Shown in pieces: positions 35,106 through 46,255 of a stretch of DNA of 64,000 nt. The stretch covers positions 5,011,796 through 5,075,795 of the forward strand of contig NC_063061.1 of NCBI RefSeq assembly GCF_018812025.1, written 5' to 3'. A model generated the notes under the pieces. That model was not told where the DNA came from. It made no database searches and worked only from the letters and a program-made list of their open reading frames with translations. This DNA is from Megalobrama amblycephala. Lineage: Eukaryota; Chordata; Actinopteri; Cypriniformes; Xenocyprididae. The translations under genes and the position numbers were made by a program. Numbering within the stretch: the first letter of the stretch is position 1; each line of letters opens with the position of its first letter.

Positions 35106-37627
35106 TAACAGCAGATGGTGCTCTAGGCTAGTTTTTAACAGCAGATGGCACTCTAGGCTAGTTTTTAACAGTAGATGGCGCTTTAGGCTAGTTTTTAACA
35201 GCAGATGGCATTCTAGGCTAGTTTGTAACAGCAGATGGTGCTTTAGGCTAGTTTTTCACAGCAGATGGCGCTCTAGGCTTTTTTAACAGCAGATAGCGCT
35301 CTAGGCTAGTCTTTAACAGCAGATGGCACTCTAGGCCAGTGGTTCTCAAACCTGTCCTGGGGACCCCCCACCACTGCATGTTTTGTATGTCTCCCTCATC
35401 AGACACTCCTAATTCAACTCTTGCAGTCTCTACTAATTAGATGATGACTTGAATCAGGTGTGTTTGATGAGGGAGACATGCAAAATGTGCAGTGGTGGGG
35501 GGTCCCCAGGACAGGTTTGAGAACCACTGCTCTAGGCTAGTTGTAACAGCATATGGCGCTTTAGGTTAGTTTTTAACAGCAGATGGCTCTCTAGGCTAGT
35601 TTTTAACAGCACATGGGGCTCTAGACTTTTTTAACAGCAGATGGTGCTCTAGGCTAGTTTTTAACAGCAGAAGGCGCTTTAGGCTAGTTTTTAACAGCAG
35701 ATGGCGCTTTAGGCTAGTTTTTAACAGCAGATGGCGCTCTAGGCTTTTTTAACAGCAGATGATGCTTTAGGCTAGTTTTTAACAGCAGATGGTACTTTAG
35801 GCTACTTTTTGATAGCAGATGGCCCTCTAGGCTTTTTTTAACAGCAGATGGCTCTTTAGACTAGTTTTTAACAGCAGATGGCGCTTTAGGCTAGTTTTTA
35901 ACAGCAGATGGTGCTCTAGCATTTTTTAACAGCAGATGGCACTTTAGACTAGTTTTAAACAGCAGATGGCGCTTTAGGCTAGTTTTTAACAGCAGATGGT
36001 GCTCTAGCATTTTTTAACAGCAGATGGCACTTTAGACTAGTTTTCAACAGCAGATGGCGCTTTTTAACAGCAGATAGCACTTTAGGCTAGTTTTTAACAT
36101 CAGATGGCACTCTAGGCTTTTTTAACAGCAGATGGCGCTTTAGAATAGTTTTTAACAGCACATGGCGATCTAGGCTTTTTTAACAGCAGATGGCGCTTTA
36201 GACTAGTTTTTAACAGCACATGGCGCTCTAGGCTTTTTTAACAGCAGATGGCGCTTTAGGCTAGTTTTTAACAGCAGATGGTGCTTTAGGCTAGTTTTCA
36301 ACAGCAGATGGCGCTCTAGGCTTTTTTAACAGCAGATGGCGCTTTAGGCTAGTTTTTTAACAGCAGATGGCGCTTTAGGCTAGTTTTTTACAGCAGATGG
36401 CACTTTATGCTAGTTTTTAAAAGCAGATGGCGCTTTATGCTAGTTTTTAACAGCAGATGGCGCTCTAGGCTAGTTTTCAACAGCAGATGGCACTCTAGGC
36501 TTTTTTAACAGCAGATGGCGCTTTAGGCTAGTTTTTAACAGCAGATGGCGCTCTAGACTTTTTTAACAGCAGATGGCGCTCTAGGCTTTTTTAACAGCAG
36601 ATGGCGCTCTAGGCTAGTTTTTAACAGCAGAAGGCGCTTTAGGCTAGTTTTTAACAGCAGATGGCGCTCTAGGCTTTTTTAACAGCAGATGGCACTTTAG
36701 GCTAGTTTTTAACAGCAGATGGCGCTTTAGGCTAGTTTTTAATAGCAGATGGCCCTCTAGGCTTTTTTTTACAGCAGATGGCACTTTATGCTAGTTTTTA
36801 AAAGCAGATGGCGCTTTATGCTAGTTTTTAACAGCAGATGGCGCTCTAGGCTAGTTTTCAACAGCAGATGGCACTCTAGGCTTTTTTAACAGCAGATGGC
36901 GCTTTAGGCTAGTTTTTAACAGCAGATGGCGCTCTAGACTTTTTTAACAGCAGATGGCGCTCTAGGCTTTTTTAACAGCAGATGGCGCTCTAGGCTAGTT
37001 TTTAACAGCAGAAGGCGCTTTAGGCTAGTTTTTAACAGCAGATGGCGCTCTAGGCTTTTTTAACAGCAGATGGCACTTTAGGCTAGTTTTTAACAGCAGA
37101 TGGCGCTTTAGGCTAGTTTTTAATAGCAGATGGCCCTCTAGGCTTTTTTTAACAGCAGATGGCGCTTTAGACTAGTTTTTAACAGCAGATGGTGCTCTAG
37201 GCTAGTTTTTAACAGCAGATGGCGCTCTAGGCTTTTTTAACAGCAGATGGCGCTTTAGGCTAGTTTTTAACAGCAGATGGCGCTTTAGGCTAGTTTTTAA
37301 TAGCAGATGGCCCTCTAGGCTTTTTTTAACAGCAGATGGCGCTTTAGACTAGTTTTTAACAGCAGATGGTGCTCTAGGCTTTTTTAACAGCAGATGGCGC
37401 TTTAGAATAGTTTTTAACAACACATGGCGCTCTAGGCTTTTTTAACAGCAGATGGCGCTTTAGACTAGTTTTTAACAGCACATGGCGCTCTAGGCTTTTT
37501 TAACAGCAGATGGCGCTTTAGGCTAGTTTTTAACAGCAGATGGTGCTTTAGGCTAGTTTTTAACAGCAGATGGCACTCTAGGCTTTTTTAACAGCAGATG
37601 GCGCTTTAGGCTAGTTTTTGACAGCAG
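35106..37627 (+). repeat. Minisatellite, ~80 units of 26-30 bp
   Basis: Monomer of the form AACAGCAGATGGCGCTCTAG plus GCTAGTTTTT (30 bp), alternating with a shorter form ending GCTTTTTT. All units are in one orientation; one inverted unit follows at about 37684-37707. There are higher-order repeats: a block of about 381 bp starting at 36400 recurs at 36781, and a block of about 177 bp around 37132 recurs at 37309. The array is interrupted by a hAT MITE at 35337-35529. Confidence 0.95.
35337..35529. mobile_element. hAT MITE inserted in the minisatellite
   Basis: Terminal repeats CAGTGGTTCTCAAACCTGTC and their inverse pair over about 40 bp. The 8-bp target duplication CTCTAGGC is perfect (35329-35336 and 35530-35537) and is itself part of a minisatellite monomer. 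Confidence 0.92.
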
Positions 37628-37864
37628 TAAAGAATGTGTAAGGAATTGGAAGCAAGGAGGGTACAGTTACTTCTAAAGCACATAGTGCCATCTGCTGTTA
37701 AAAACTAACTTCAGAATTGATTCGAGAGAGAATCGCGATGCATTCAGAAAATCTCAGAATCCCTCCAGAATAATTTCTCAATATGCGATTCAACGATTTA
37801 TTGTCCCTTATTATTTATATCTTCTAAAGCCATATGATAGCATAGTTCAAGAAACAAACTAAAA

Positions 37865-38440
37865 TTTAAGTTAAAGGATTAGTCCACTTTCAAATAAAAT
37901 TTTCCAGATAATTTACTCACCCCCATGTTATCCATGTTAAATGAAGGTTTTTGATGAAAACATGCCAGGATTATTCTCCTTATAGTGGACTTCAGTGGCC
38001 TCCAGACGGTTGAAGGTCAAAATTACAGTTTCAGTGCAGCTTTAAAGGGCTTTAAATGATACCAGACGAGGAATAAAGGTCTTATCTAGAGAAACGAATG
38101 GTCATTTTCGAAAAAAATACAACTGTATATGCTTTATATAAACAGATGATTGTCTTGCACGTGCTTCCGCTTTCCATATTCTTCAAAAAGCTTACGCTGT
38201 ATGTCCTACGCATTCCCTATTCAATCCATGTTTATTTTTACGTGAACACGTTAACATGGACACGCACAAAAGAAAATATGCGCCGCATACGCACTGCAAA
38301 CAGAGTATGTATGAACCTGGAGTTAAAGGGTTAGTTCACCCAAAAATGAAAATTCTGTCATTAATTACTCACCCTCATGTCGTTCCACACCCGTAAGACC
38401 TTCATTCATCTTCATCTTTTTGATAAAATTTAATGGTTGA
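37865..38440. repeat. MITE cluster (foldback arm and Angel-like arm)
   Basis: 37865-38230 is the inverse of 4250-4640 (TTTACTCACCCCCATGTTAT). 38335-38440 carries an Angel-like arm (TTAGTTCACCCAAAAATGAA) lacking its partner. Confidence 0.6.
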
Positions 38441-38647
38441 CAGCAAGATAATTAAAGGTGCCCTAGAAAGTTTTTTCACAAGATGTAATATAAGTCTAAG
38501 GTGTCCCCTGAATGTGTCTGTGAAGTTTCAGCTCAAAATACCCCATACATTTTTTTAAAATAATTTTTTTAACTGCCTATTTTGGGGCATCATTATAAAT
38601 GCGCCGATTCAGGCTGCTGCCCCTTTAAATCCTTGCACACCCCGCCT

Positions 38648-39210
38648 GTGGGATCAGATTCCCGCCAATAGTATTGCGGTCACGTATCAAAAATAATAAG
38701 CGTGACTCAAAAATTTAAAAACACATGTAAAAATGTATAGCACAAACTTAATAAAATAATGCAAAATAATCGGAATGGCAAAGAACGTGGTCACAGATCA
38801 AAATAATAATAAGCGTAAATCGAAAAATTAAAAGCACATTTAAAAAAATAACAAGCATGAATCAAAACTTTAAACACATTAAAAATTATATTGCACAAAT
38901 CTTAAACTTGTGTTTATGCATTCTTAAAAGTTGTTTTCCTTGCTTTTATTACTCATTTCTGCTCTCTTACATTTTCTGCTCATATTTTACTCTTTTGTGT
39001 GCTTGTGCTGTTTTTCTCTTTGCTCTTCTTTCTATGTTTTGCTCTTGCGTTTCCAAATGTTGCAGTTCGAGTTTCATGTAAATTAGGCCGGCCTCAAGAG
39101 CCACCATTGGTCCACTAGTTCTAGATTGACAGCTCCTCCTCTAGCCAATCAATCGAAGAGAGGGAGATGACATCACTTCAATACGACTCATGGCTAGTGA
39201 TGCTCACACT
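38648..39210 (+). repeat. Left arm of a distant inverted repeat
   Basis: CAGATTCCCGCCAATAGTAT, TTCTGCTCATATTTTACTCT and GAGGGAGATGACATCACTTC recur inverted at 47998-48445. The left arm is extended outward by a repeat beginning GGTGCCCTAGAAAG near 38456, and holds an extra 80-100 bp near 38730. Confidence 0.8.
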
Positions 39211-39455
39211 CATAAAGTAGAAGATAACAGTTTAATCTGAAACTTTACAAGGACTTTCAATCTGTAAAGTTATCTGAACTATGGAAAATCTTTTTGAGAT
39301 ACTCTTTTTATTGTGCAGTCTACTTATGATTGTAATCTTTATGTTCATAATATATGGTTTTTGGTGTTAAAATATTACTTGGCTGATGGTGCTAATATGC
39401 TAAGGCTACTGTAGCTAATATACTTCTTAATTGTTGTTAAACGATCATAGGTAAA

Positions 39456-39667
39456 TGTAATATTTACGTAAGCACTGAATATTTGCGACACTGATTTACG
39501 GCACGACAGCAAGTTGCTGTGGGATTATTGGCTTGGCGCCAGTTGCATGTGATATGTGAATACTGCTACACGTTTGCCAGTAAAGCAGTAAAGTTTATTC
39601 GGTACTCGCTGTACGTCTCCTTATTTTGCCCGCCTTGTGCAACATATAACAATCCAAGAATAAGACA
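39456..39667 (+). repeat. 5' LTR of the Ty3/gypsy element
   Basis: Starts TGTAATATTTACG, ends AATAAGACA. It differs from the 3' LTR at about eight or nine positions plus one 1-nt indel, clustered partly around GCCAGTAAAGCAG. Confidence 0.95.
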
Positions 39668-39692
39668 TGGTGTCAGAAGAAAAATAAGTAAA

Positions 39693-40787
39693 ATGGATTT
39701 TGCAGGAGTACCATCGCCGCACATGAATTGGGAATCGTCTAACTTACCAGATGCATGGCGTAAGTTCAGACAGCATGCAGAGCTCATGTTCGCGGGTCCG
39801 TTAAAGAAACGGGGTGAAGACGAAAAGTGCAGTTATTTGCTCCTGTGGATAGGAGAGAAAGGAAGAGATATCTTCAACACCTGGGCGCTGACGACAGATG
39901 AAGCAAAGGTACTGCAAACATACTACGACAAGTACGAAGGGTATGTGATGCCCAAGACGAACACAATTTTGGCCAGATATAAATTTCATGAACGAATTCA
40001 AGGAGCTAACGAAACTTTCGAGCAATTTGTGACTGAACTAAGACTATTAGTGAAAGACTGTGCTTATGCAGACAGCGAGGAAATGGTTAGAGATCGCATC
40101 GTGTTTGGCATCCACTCTCCGCGAGTGCGGGAGAAGTTGCTGAGCGTCGGCTCTGAGTTAACGCTAGGCAAGGCCATGGATATAGCCAGATCACATGAAG
40201 TTGCACAAGCCCAACTCAAAACGTTTGCAAACAGCGCGTGCAGCCCCCGCGATCAAGCAGTGCACGCAGTCAGCACACAGAAAGAGTCGCAGAAGCGAAC
40301 AGTAAAAACTGGAGTGAAAGCATTGCGTCGGAGCAGCAATGACGTCGCAGAGCGCTGCAGAACTTGCGGTTACTGTGGCAACCAGGCTCACGGTCCTTCT
40401 GATAAATGCCCTGCAAGAGGTAAACAATGTGGCAAATGCGGGAAGCGCAACCACTTCGCCAAAGTGTGTCGCTCTGCTTACAAAAGTAATGTTCATGCAG
40501 TGAGCAAAGAGGCTTCTTATGATGAGGAAGACCCACATGCAGAGTTTTTCGTGGATACAGTCTTGCAAAAGTCATGTGACACTGAACAAGCATTTGCAGA
40601 CATACTGTTGGGAAAAGAAAAAAATGAAGTTAGTTTCAAATTGGACACTGGAGCACAGGTAAATGTCATTCCATTGCACAAATTTAATAGGCTACAAGCT
40701 CAGTGCAAGGTCACACCGACTAAGCACAGCCTCAGTGGATATGGTGGTCAAATGCTCACAGTAAAAGGGACATGTGCGTTGCCGTGA
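39693..40787 (+). CDS. gag: gag plus protease N-terminus (Ty3/gypsy)
   Basis: ATG at 39693 (MDFAGVPSPHMNWE) follows the primer site by about 20 nt. An in-frame earlier start would lie inside the LTR and is rejected. Gag capsid-like region to about residue 200. Then zinc knuckles: CGYCGNQAHGPSDKC (slightly non-canonical) and CGKCGKRNHFAKVC (exact CX2CX4HX4C), which bind the RNA genome. The aspartic protease active site is LDTGAQVNVIP. The frame ends TGA at 40785-40787 inside the protease; the remainder continues one frame over, so an indel near 40780 rather than normal termination is likely. A programmed shift is less likely because it would fall within the protease fold. Confidence 0.9.
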   Translation: MDFAGVPSPHMNWESSNLPDAWRKFRQHAELMFAGPLKKRGEDEKCSYLLLWIGEKGRDIFNTWALTTDEAKVLQTYYDKYEGYVMPKTNTILARYKFHERIQGANETFEQFVTELRLLVKDCAYADSEEMVRDRIVFGIHSPRVREKLLSVGSELTLGKAMDIARSHEVAQAQLKTFANSACSPRDQAVHAVSTQKESQKRTVKTGVKALRRSSNDVAERCRTCGYCGNQAHGPSDKCPARGKQCGKCGKRNHFAKVCRSAYKSNVHAVSKEASYDEEDPHAEFFVDTVLQKSCDTEQAFADILLGKEKNEVSFKLDTGAQVNVIPLHKFNRLQAQCKVTPTKHSLSGYGGQMLTVKGTCALP

Positions 40788-43641
40788 CAAGGAAACACTT
40801 ATGAACTTTTACATAGTCAACACGCAAGCACCACCTGTGTTAGGTCTAAAAGCATGTCTGGACCTGGACTTAATCGAGCTAGTGCTCTCAGTGAATGCAC
40901 TTAAAGAAGACAAGTCCGTCATGGAGGAATATGCTGATGTATTCGATGGCATTGGATTATTTCCAGGGGAGTGCACAATCCATCTAAAACCCGATGCAAC
41001 TCCAGTTGTTTATCCACCGAGAAGGATACCTCTGGCTCTACGTGGCAGACTGAAAGAAGAGCTGCAAAATATGGAAAAACAAGGAGTCATAGTCAAGGTA
41101 ACAGAGCCCACCGACTGGGTAAATGCACTTGTGGTCGTGGAAAAACAGAGAACCGGCAAACTCAGAATATGCTTGGATCCTCGCGACCTCAATAAAGCTA
41201 TCAAGCGTCCACACTACCCCTTGCCAACGATAGAAGACATCACGCCCAAGCTAACAGATGCGAAATACTTCAGTGTTTTAGATGCCCGTTCAGGGTACTG
41301 GGCAATAAAACTAACAGAGGAATCTTCCAAGCTGACGACATTCAACACTGTATTTGGACGATACAGATTTCGGCGTCTTCCATTTGGCATCATTTCAGCT
41401 CAGGATGAATTTCAGCGCAAAATCGACGAGACATACGAAGGTCTAAATGGTGTCGTTGCGATCGTTGATGACATTCTGGTTTATGGACAGACCAAAAAGG
41501 AACATGACTACAACTTACATGCAATGTTGCAAAGGTCTCGTGAGAAAGGCGTGAAGCTCAACCCTGAGAAAAGCATTGTGAGTGCTACTGAAGTTCGCTA
41601 TTTTGGTCACTGTTTATCTGCTGAAGGAGTCAAGCCAGACCCTGAGAATGTCTCAGCGATCAAACACATGGAGCCACCAAAGACCAAAGCGGAGCTCAAA
41701 ACAGTCCTGGGAATGGTAAATTACCTGTCCAAGTTTGCACCCTGCTTATCGGACATTAATGCACTGCTTCGGCAGCTTCTCAAACAGTCCAGCGAGTTCA
41801 TATGGGATTCCCAGCATGATGCCGCATTCCAAAAAATAAAAGACCTCATAACTAAGGAACCGGGACCAGTACTTGCGTACTATGACCCACAAAAAGAACT
41901 GCACCTTCAAGTGGACGCATCGAAATATGGCCTCGGTGCAGTCCTGCTGCAGGACGGGAAGCCGCTCAGCTATGTGTCAAGGTCACTTACCGAATGTGAA
42001 GTTAGCTACGCTCAAATAGAGAAGGAGCTCTACGCTGTCTTATTCGGCTGCAAGCGCTTTCATCAGTACGTGTATGGCCGAAAAGTCATAGTGGAGTCTG
42101 ATCACAAGCCGCTTGAATCAGTGATGAAAAAACCACTAGCCGCAGCTCCGCCGCGACTTCAAAGAATGATCCTACAACTCCAGAAATATGACATCACCAT
42201 CACGCACCGGCCAGGAAAGGAGATTCCTGTGGCAGACACCCTCTCTAGAAAGTTCATTGAGACAGAGCACGACAATCTCAGCGAAGGAATGGACATGCAG
42301 GTTCACATGGTTTACAAAAGCTTACCTGTAAGTGATGCAAAGCTGCAACAGATCCATGCCGAGACTGAGTCAGACAGCCAGCTTGTTCAGCTTAGACAGG
42401 CGATTCTGGATGGATGGCCTGGAGAAAGGAGAAAATGCCCCGCAGACATCAGTGACTTCTGGAATTTCCGAGACGAACTGTCATTAACAAACGGAATCAT
42501 TCTCAAAGGTGAGAAAATAGTCATACCCACCTCACTCAGAGAGGATATGCTCACGCGCATTCACGTCAGTCACATGGGCATAGAGAAGTCAAAGCAAAGA
42601 GCTCGAGATGTGTTATTCTGGCCAGGAATGTGTAAACAGATAGAACGGATGGTTGAGAGATGTGATACTTGCCTGGAGCGACGTTGTTCAAACACCAAGG
42701 AGCCCATGATTCCTCATGAAATACCAACCAGACCATGGCAGGTAATAGCTTCAGACCTCCTTACCTGGGACAACGAAGAATACATGGTTACAGTAAACTA
42801 TTATAGCCGTTTTTTTTAATTGGACAAACTCAAAACCACCACGGCTGCCGCTGTCATCAGCAAACTCAAAGTCATCTTCGCGAGACATGGCATTCCAGAA
42901 AAAGTTGTCTCTGACAACGGTCCACAATATCGATGCAGGGAGTTTGAAGATTTTGCAAGGACATGGGGTTTCACCCACACCACCACTAGCCCCCATTACT
43001 CCCAGAGCAATGGCTTGGCTGAGAAGACTGTGCAGATCGCAAAGTCAATCTTGACAAAAGCCAAGATGGACAGGAAAGATCCCTATCTCAGTTTGTTAGA
43101 GTATAGGAATACACCTGTTGACAACTTCAAGTCGCCTGCCCAGCTTCTCATGAGTCGCAGACTGCGGTCCATACTGCCAACAACCAACAAACAGCTCCTA
43201 CCTGAAATTGTCAGTTTCGCATAGGCACGCTTCAAAACATTAAAGCAGCAGCAGCATCAGAAGAAGTATTATGATCGTTCGACTCGTCCACTGCCACAGC
43301 TTCACACTGGACAATCCGTTCGCATACAAGAGAATGGCCTGTGGAAACCGGCTGTTGTTGTCCACCCTGCCAAAATACAAAGATCCTATCATGTTTGTAC
43401 TTCAGATGGTCGGGTGTATCGCAGAAACCGTCGTCATCTTCTCAGCACAAAAGAGGAGCCTGTGGAAAACACTTGTGTTTCTGCAAACATAGAAGAAGAG
43501 CAAAACACCAAAGCCTCATCAATGCTTCGGGTACACCCTGAAGTACCGGCACAGCATTCAAATGACAGAGAGATCCAGCCCATACAATACCATACCAGAT
43601 CAGGTCGAGCAGTGCAACCAAGAGAAATTCTTGATTTGTGA
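40774..43641 (+). pseudogene. pol: pol: protease end, RT, RNase H, integrase (Ty3/gypsy)
   Basis: The frame opens with the protease tail (PPVLGLKACLDLDLIE). RT contains LDPRDLNKAIKRPHYPLP and the catalytic VAIVDDILVYG. RNase H has LQVDASKYGLGAVLLQDGKP and SDHKPLESV. The integrase HHCC zinc domain is HVSHMG...CDTC; the core follows with VSDNGPQY and HYSQSNGLAEKTVQ. TAA at 42817-42819 interrupts the integrase core after NYYSRFF, and TAG at 43222-43224 interrupts its C-terminal part. The frame is otherwise open to 43641 (QPREILDL). The element cannot make full-length Pol itself but is recognisable throughout. Confidence 0.9.
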
Positions 43642-43910
43642 TTTGTAATTCGTCTGGGGTGTAGGCGGATCGCTGCCCCTATGAGAGAAATGGAATCTAG
43701 GATCTGGTATGGGCTGTCTGAGAATTATAGACATTTGGTCCTAAATATTGTTGCATAATGTGCTACGTTAAGTGTCAGAGGTGTTAAGATGTTTTGTGAA
43801 ATGCAGCAACCTCTGTTTATGCTAAAGTAATGTTTGGGTAGTTTGAATATCTATAATGCATATGTTTATGTATAATGTTTTCTTTTTTTTTTTCTTCAAA
43901 AGAAAGGGGA

Positions 43911-44121
43911 TGTAATATTCACGTAAGCACTGAATATTTGCGACACTGATTTACGGCACGACAGCAAGTTGCTGTGGGATTATTGGCTTGGCGCCAGTTG
44001 CATGTGATATGTGAATAGTGCTACACGTTTGCCAGTTAAGCTCCAAGTTTATTCGGTACTCGCTGTACATCTCCTTATTTTGCACGCCTTGTGCAACATA
44101 TAACAATCCAAGAATAAGACA
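43911..44121 (+). repeat. 3' LTR of the Ty3/gypsy element
   Basis: Starts TGTAATATTCACG directly after the polypurine tract; ends AATAAGACA followed by GTAAA. Confidence 0.95.
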
Positions 44122-44319
44122 GTAAATTAATTCTAAGACTGAATGTATGATCTCTGCATTGACTACGATAGTGTACCAGAGAAGATACAGAAACCAGGTG
44201 GATTTGATATGCAGTGATCTATTCACACATTTATTGTGTTTATTTACATAACTACATAATTGCACAATACTATAAGATTATTGTTTTAAATAAAAATAAA
44301 TAAAACCAAAATTATGGAT

Positions 44320-44519
44320 CAGGGATAGGCAACATCAGTTCTGGAGTCCCACTGTCCTGCAGAGTTTAGCTCCAACCCCGATAAAATAAAATAAAATAAA
44401 ATAACTCACCTGTCGATAGTATTAATAATCCTGAAGACACACTGATTAGCTGGTTACGGTGTGTTTGATTAGGGTTGAAGCTAAACTCTGCACTCCAGGG
44501 CCGACATTGGCCAACCATG
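44320..44519. mobile_element. hAT MITE (GCAGAGTTTAGCTC family)
   Basis: Left end CAGGGATAGGCAACATCAGT, right end CGACATTGGCCAACCATG. The flanks TTATGGAT and TTATAGAA are an imperfect 8-bp duplication. A short AAAAT microsatellite lies inside. Confidence 0.7.
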
Positions 44520-45461
44520 TTATAGAAATATTAATTTAAATGGCCAGTAGGTGGCGGAAAGTTCATTCAAACTTCTCGTTCAAATCAGGAATTCATTAAT
44601 GAAACACTGCTGTGTTGCTCAGAGAGGAGCAAAGCTGTTCTGCTGTGACTTTGTTTGATACTCCTTTCATCAAAACACACTCAAAATTAACTTATAGCTA
44701 TATTGATTTATACAACAGCTCAATAAACATTTGCAGTCACTCTAATATTGGGGAAAACACTCTTGCTGGTGTGAAGGCTATTGCTTAACATGATCGGTTT
44801 TCATGTTATTTTAATGTAGGGAAGAATTAAATGAACTGTAAAATTCTGCATTTTGTTCGCGTACACCCTCTGTCACCCATCGTACCCCAGTTTGGGAACT
44901 ATGATCTAAACAATTGCCATGGCATATCTTACTTTAAATGTAATTCACAAGCAAATATACACACTAAAAACTCCTGGGTTATAATGGGTTATTTTTGACC
45001 CAAATCCTGGGTTAAAAAGGTACCAACTAATTTCTGGGTTATTTCAACCCAGAAAAATGGGTTATTCTTTTTGACCCAACTTCTGGGTTAAATACCTGAC
45101 CCAAATGTTGGGTTAAAATAACCCAACATTGTAGTTAATATAACCCAACTTCTGGGTCAAAAGAACCCCAATATCTGGGTTGAAATAACCCAGAAATTAG
45201 TAGGTCCCTTTTTAACCAAAGGTCAAAGGTCAAAAATAACCTAACTTGGGTTACTATGCCAGTATGCCTTATTTCAGAAAATAAAACTTCAGGCACTTAC
45301 ACACTTCAAGCAATTTTACATTTTTATTGTATTTAATTAAATTAAACTCTATATAAAAACACACACACTTGTACCTATTTATTTTAGGTCACGCTGTAAT
45401 AACATTAGACATTAGAAAAAATAGAAAAATAAACAACTCATTCTCAAACATTTGACAACAT

Positions 45462-45547
45462 TCAATAACTGGATTGAACTTGAGGGACAAGATTTTTTAT
45501 AGTGTCCTCATCTAAGAGAAGAAATGCCTCCTCATCTATGTCTTCAC
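45462..45547 (-). CDS. SAM-like peptide, last exon
   Basis: Acceptor (minus) CTGTCTTTCAG. Spliced onto the previous G it reads GEDIDEEAFLLLDEDTIKNL, then VPQVQSSY and TGA at 45462-45464. An acidic '.ID.EAFLLL.E..IK.L' stretch resembles the middle helices of sterile alpha motif (SAM) domains. The normal last helix is missing, since the frame stops after VPQ, so the product would be a truncated domain. Plausible polyadenylation signals on the minus strand (AATAAA type) lie near 45325 and 45380. Confidence 0.6.
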
Positions 45548-46011
45548 CTGAAAGACAGAAAACAAGACAACATGAGTATTGTTAATAAGTAGAGACAATT
45601 GTGAACCACTCACCAGACACTCTTTGATTATCAAGCTAACAAATAATCATTTTTAAGGGAATGCTGTTTTTTTTTTTTTTTTAAACATGGCCCAATTTGC
45701 TAGTTAACTAATGTGGTTCTTTTGCAGGATTACCCATTTTGTGTGAATGACTGTCCATCTTTTCTTTCATTAACAAGTGTAATAATGACATTAATGCAAA
45801 GGTGAAAATCTGGCCCATTATTATGCATAACAGCTTAAAGACAAGGCACAAGTATCTTTTAACTATAAGGGTTATTATAGATATGCATTCCCCACTGTCG
45901 AAGAAGTTGTGACTGTCACAAAATCTTGCACTGACACATTTAAACCATATTAAAGAAAAATGTTTAGGTATAGAGAGATGATATGAGGGCAATTAAGAGT
46001 AAAACGCTCAC

Positions 46012-46078
46012 CTCTAAAATTCTCTATCAGCTCAGACAGCTGCCACTCAGTTAGCTTATCAGTGACAAAGCTGTCCAT
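46012..46078 (-). CDS. SAM-like peptide, start exon
   Basis: Acceptor (minus) GTTTTCTCCAG at 46096-46092. ATG at 46078 reads MDSFVTDKLTEWQLSELIEN then FR. Donor GTGAGC at 46011. 67 nt, so one base carries over to the last exon; the total product is 50 residues. The two exons join in frame with good splice sites on both sides, which is unlikely by chance. A first noncoding exon may end at donor TTCAAG|GTAAGC (47241). SAM domains mediate protein-protein oligomerisation; any function here is unknown. Confidence 0.6.
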
Positions 46079-46255
46079 TTATAATGACCTGGAGAAAACA
46101 TAGCAATAGAGGTTAGCAACAATTTGAAGACTTGACACACTTCTTTAACTCTCACTACTTAATTAAGCCAGTAGAGCACTGTGTAATATGATAAGCACAG
46201 CGCAGCTGGTTAACATAACTCAACTATTGTGTTGCCTCGTCACTCTAGCCGCGGC

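Larger units (their letters stand above)
39456..44121 (+). mobile_element. Ty3/gypsy LTR retrotransposon, nearly complete
   Basis: LTRs at 39456-39667 and 43911-44121. Perfect GTAAA target duplication at 39451-39455 and 44122-44126. TGGTGTCAGAAG starting one base after the 5' LTR fits a tRNA-Leu primer site. The purine tract AAAAGAAAGGGGA precedes the 3' LTR. Domain order gag, protease, RT, RNase H, integrase is that of Ty3/gypsy (Metaviridae), with no envelope-like frame. Three lesions: a frameshift in protease near 40780, TAA at 42817 and TAG at 43222. Confidence 0.95.

Noticed and set aside
35106..37627. CRISPR-like array
   Set aside because: Contiguous degenerate tandem units without unique spacers, in a vertebrate genome; it is a minisatellite.
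39519..39692. N-terminal extension of gag from an earlier in-frame start
   Set aside because: It lies within the 5' LTR and primer site; the ATG at 39693 is the natural gag start.
40191..40593. Minus-strand frames of 107-125 codons opposite gag
   Set aside because: Antisense shadows of the gag zinc-knuckle region.
40774..40787. Programmed gag-pol frameshift
   Set aside because: The frame change falls inside the protease and no clear slippery site or stem-loop is evident; a simple indel in an element that also has two nonsense codons is more likely. Not excluded.
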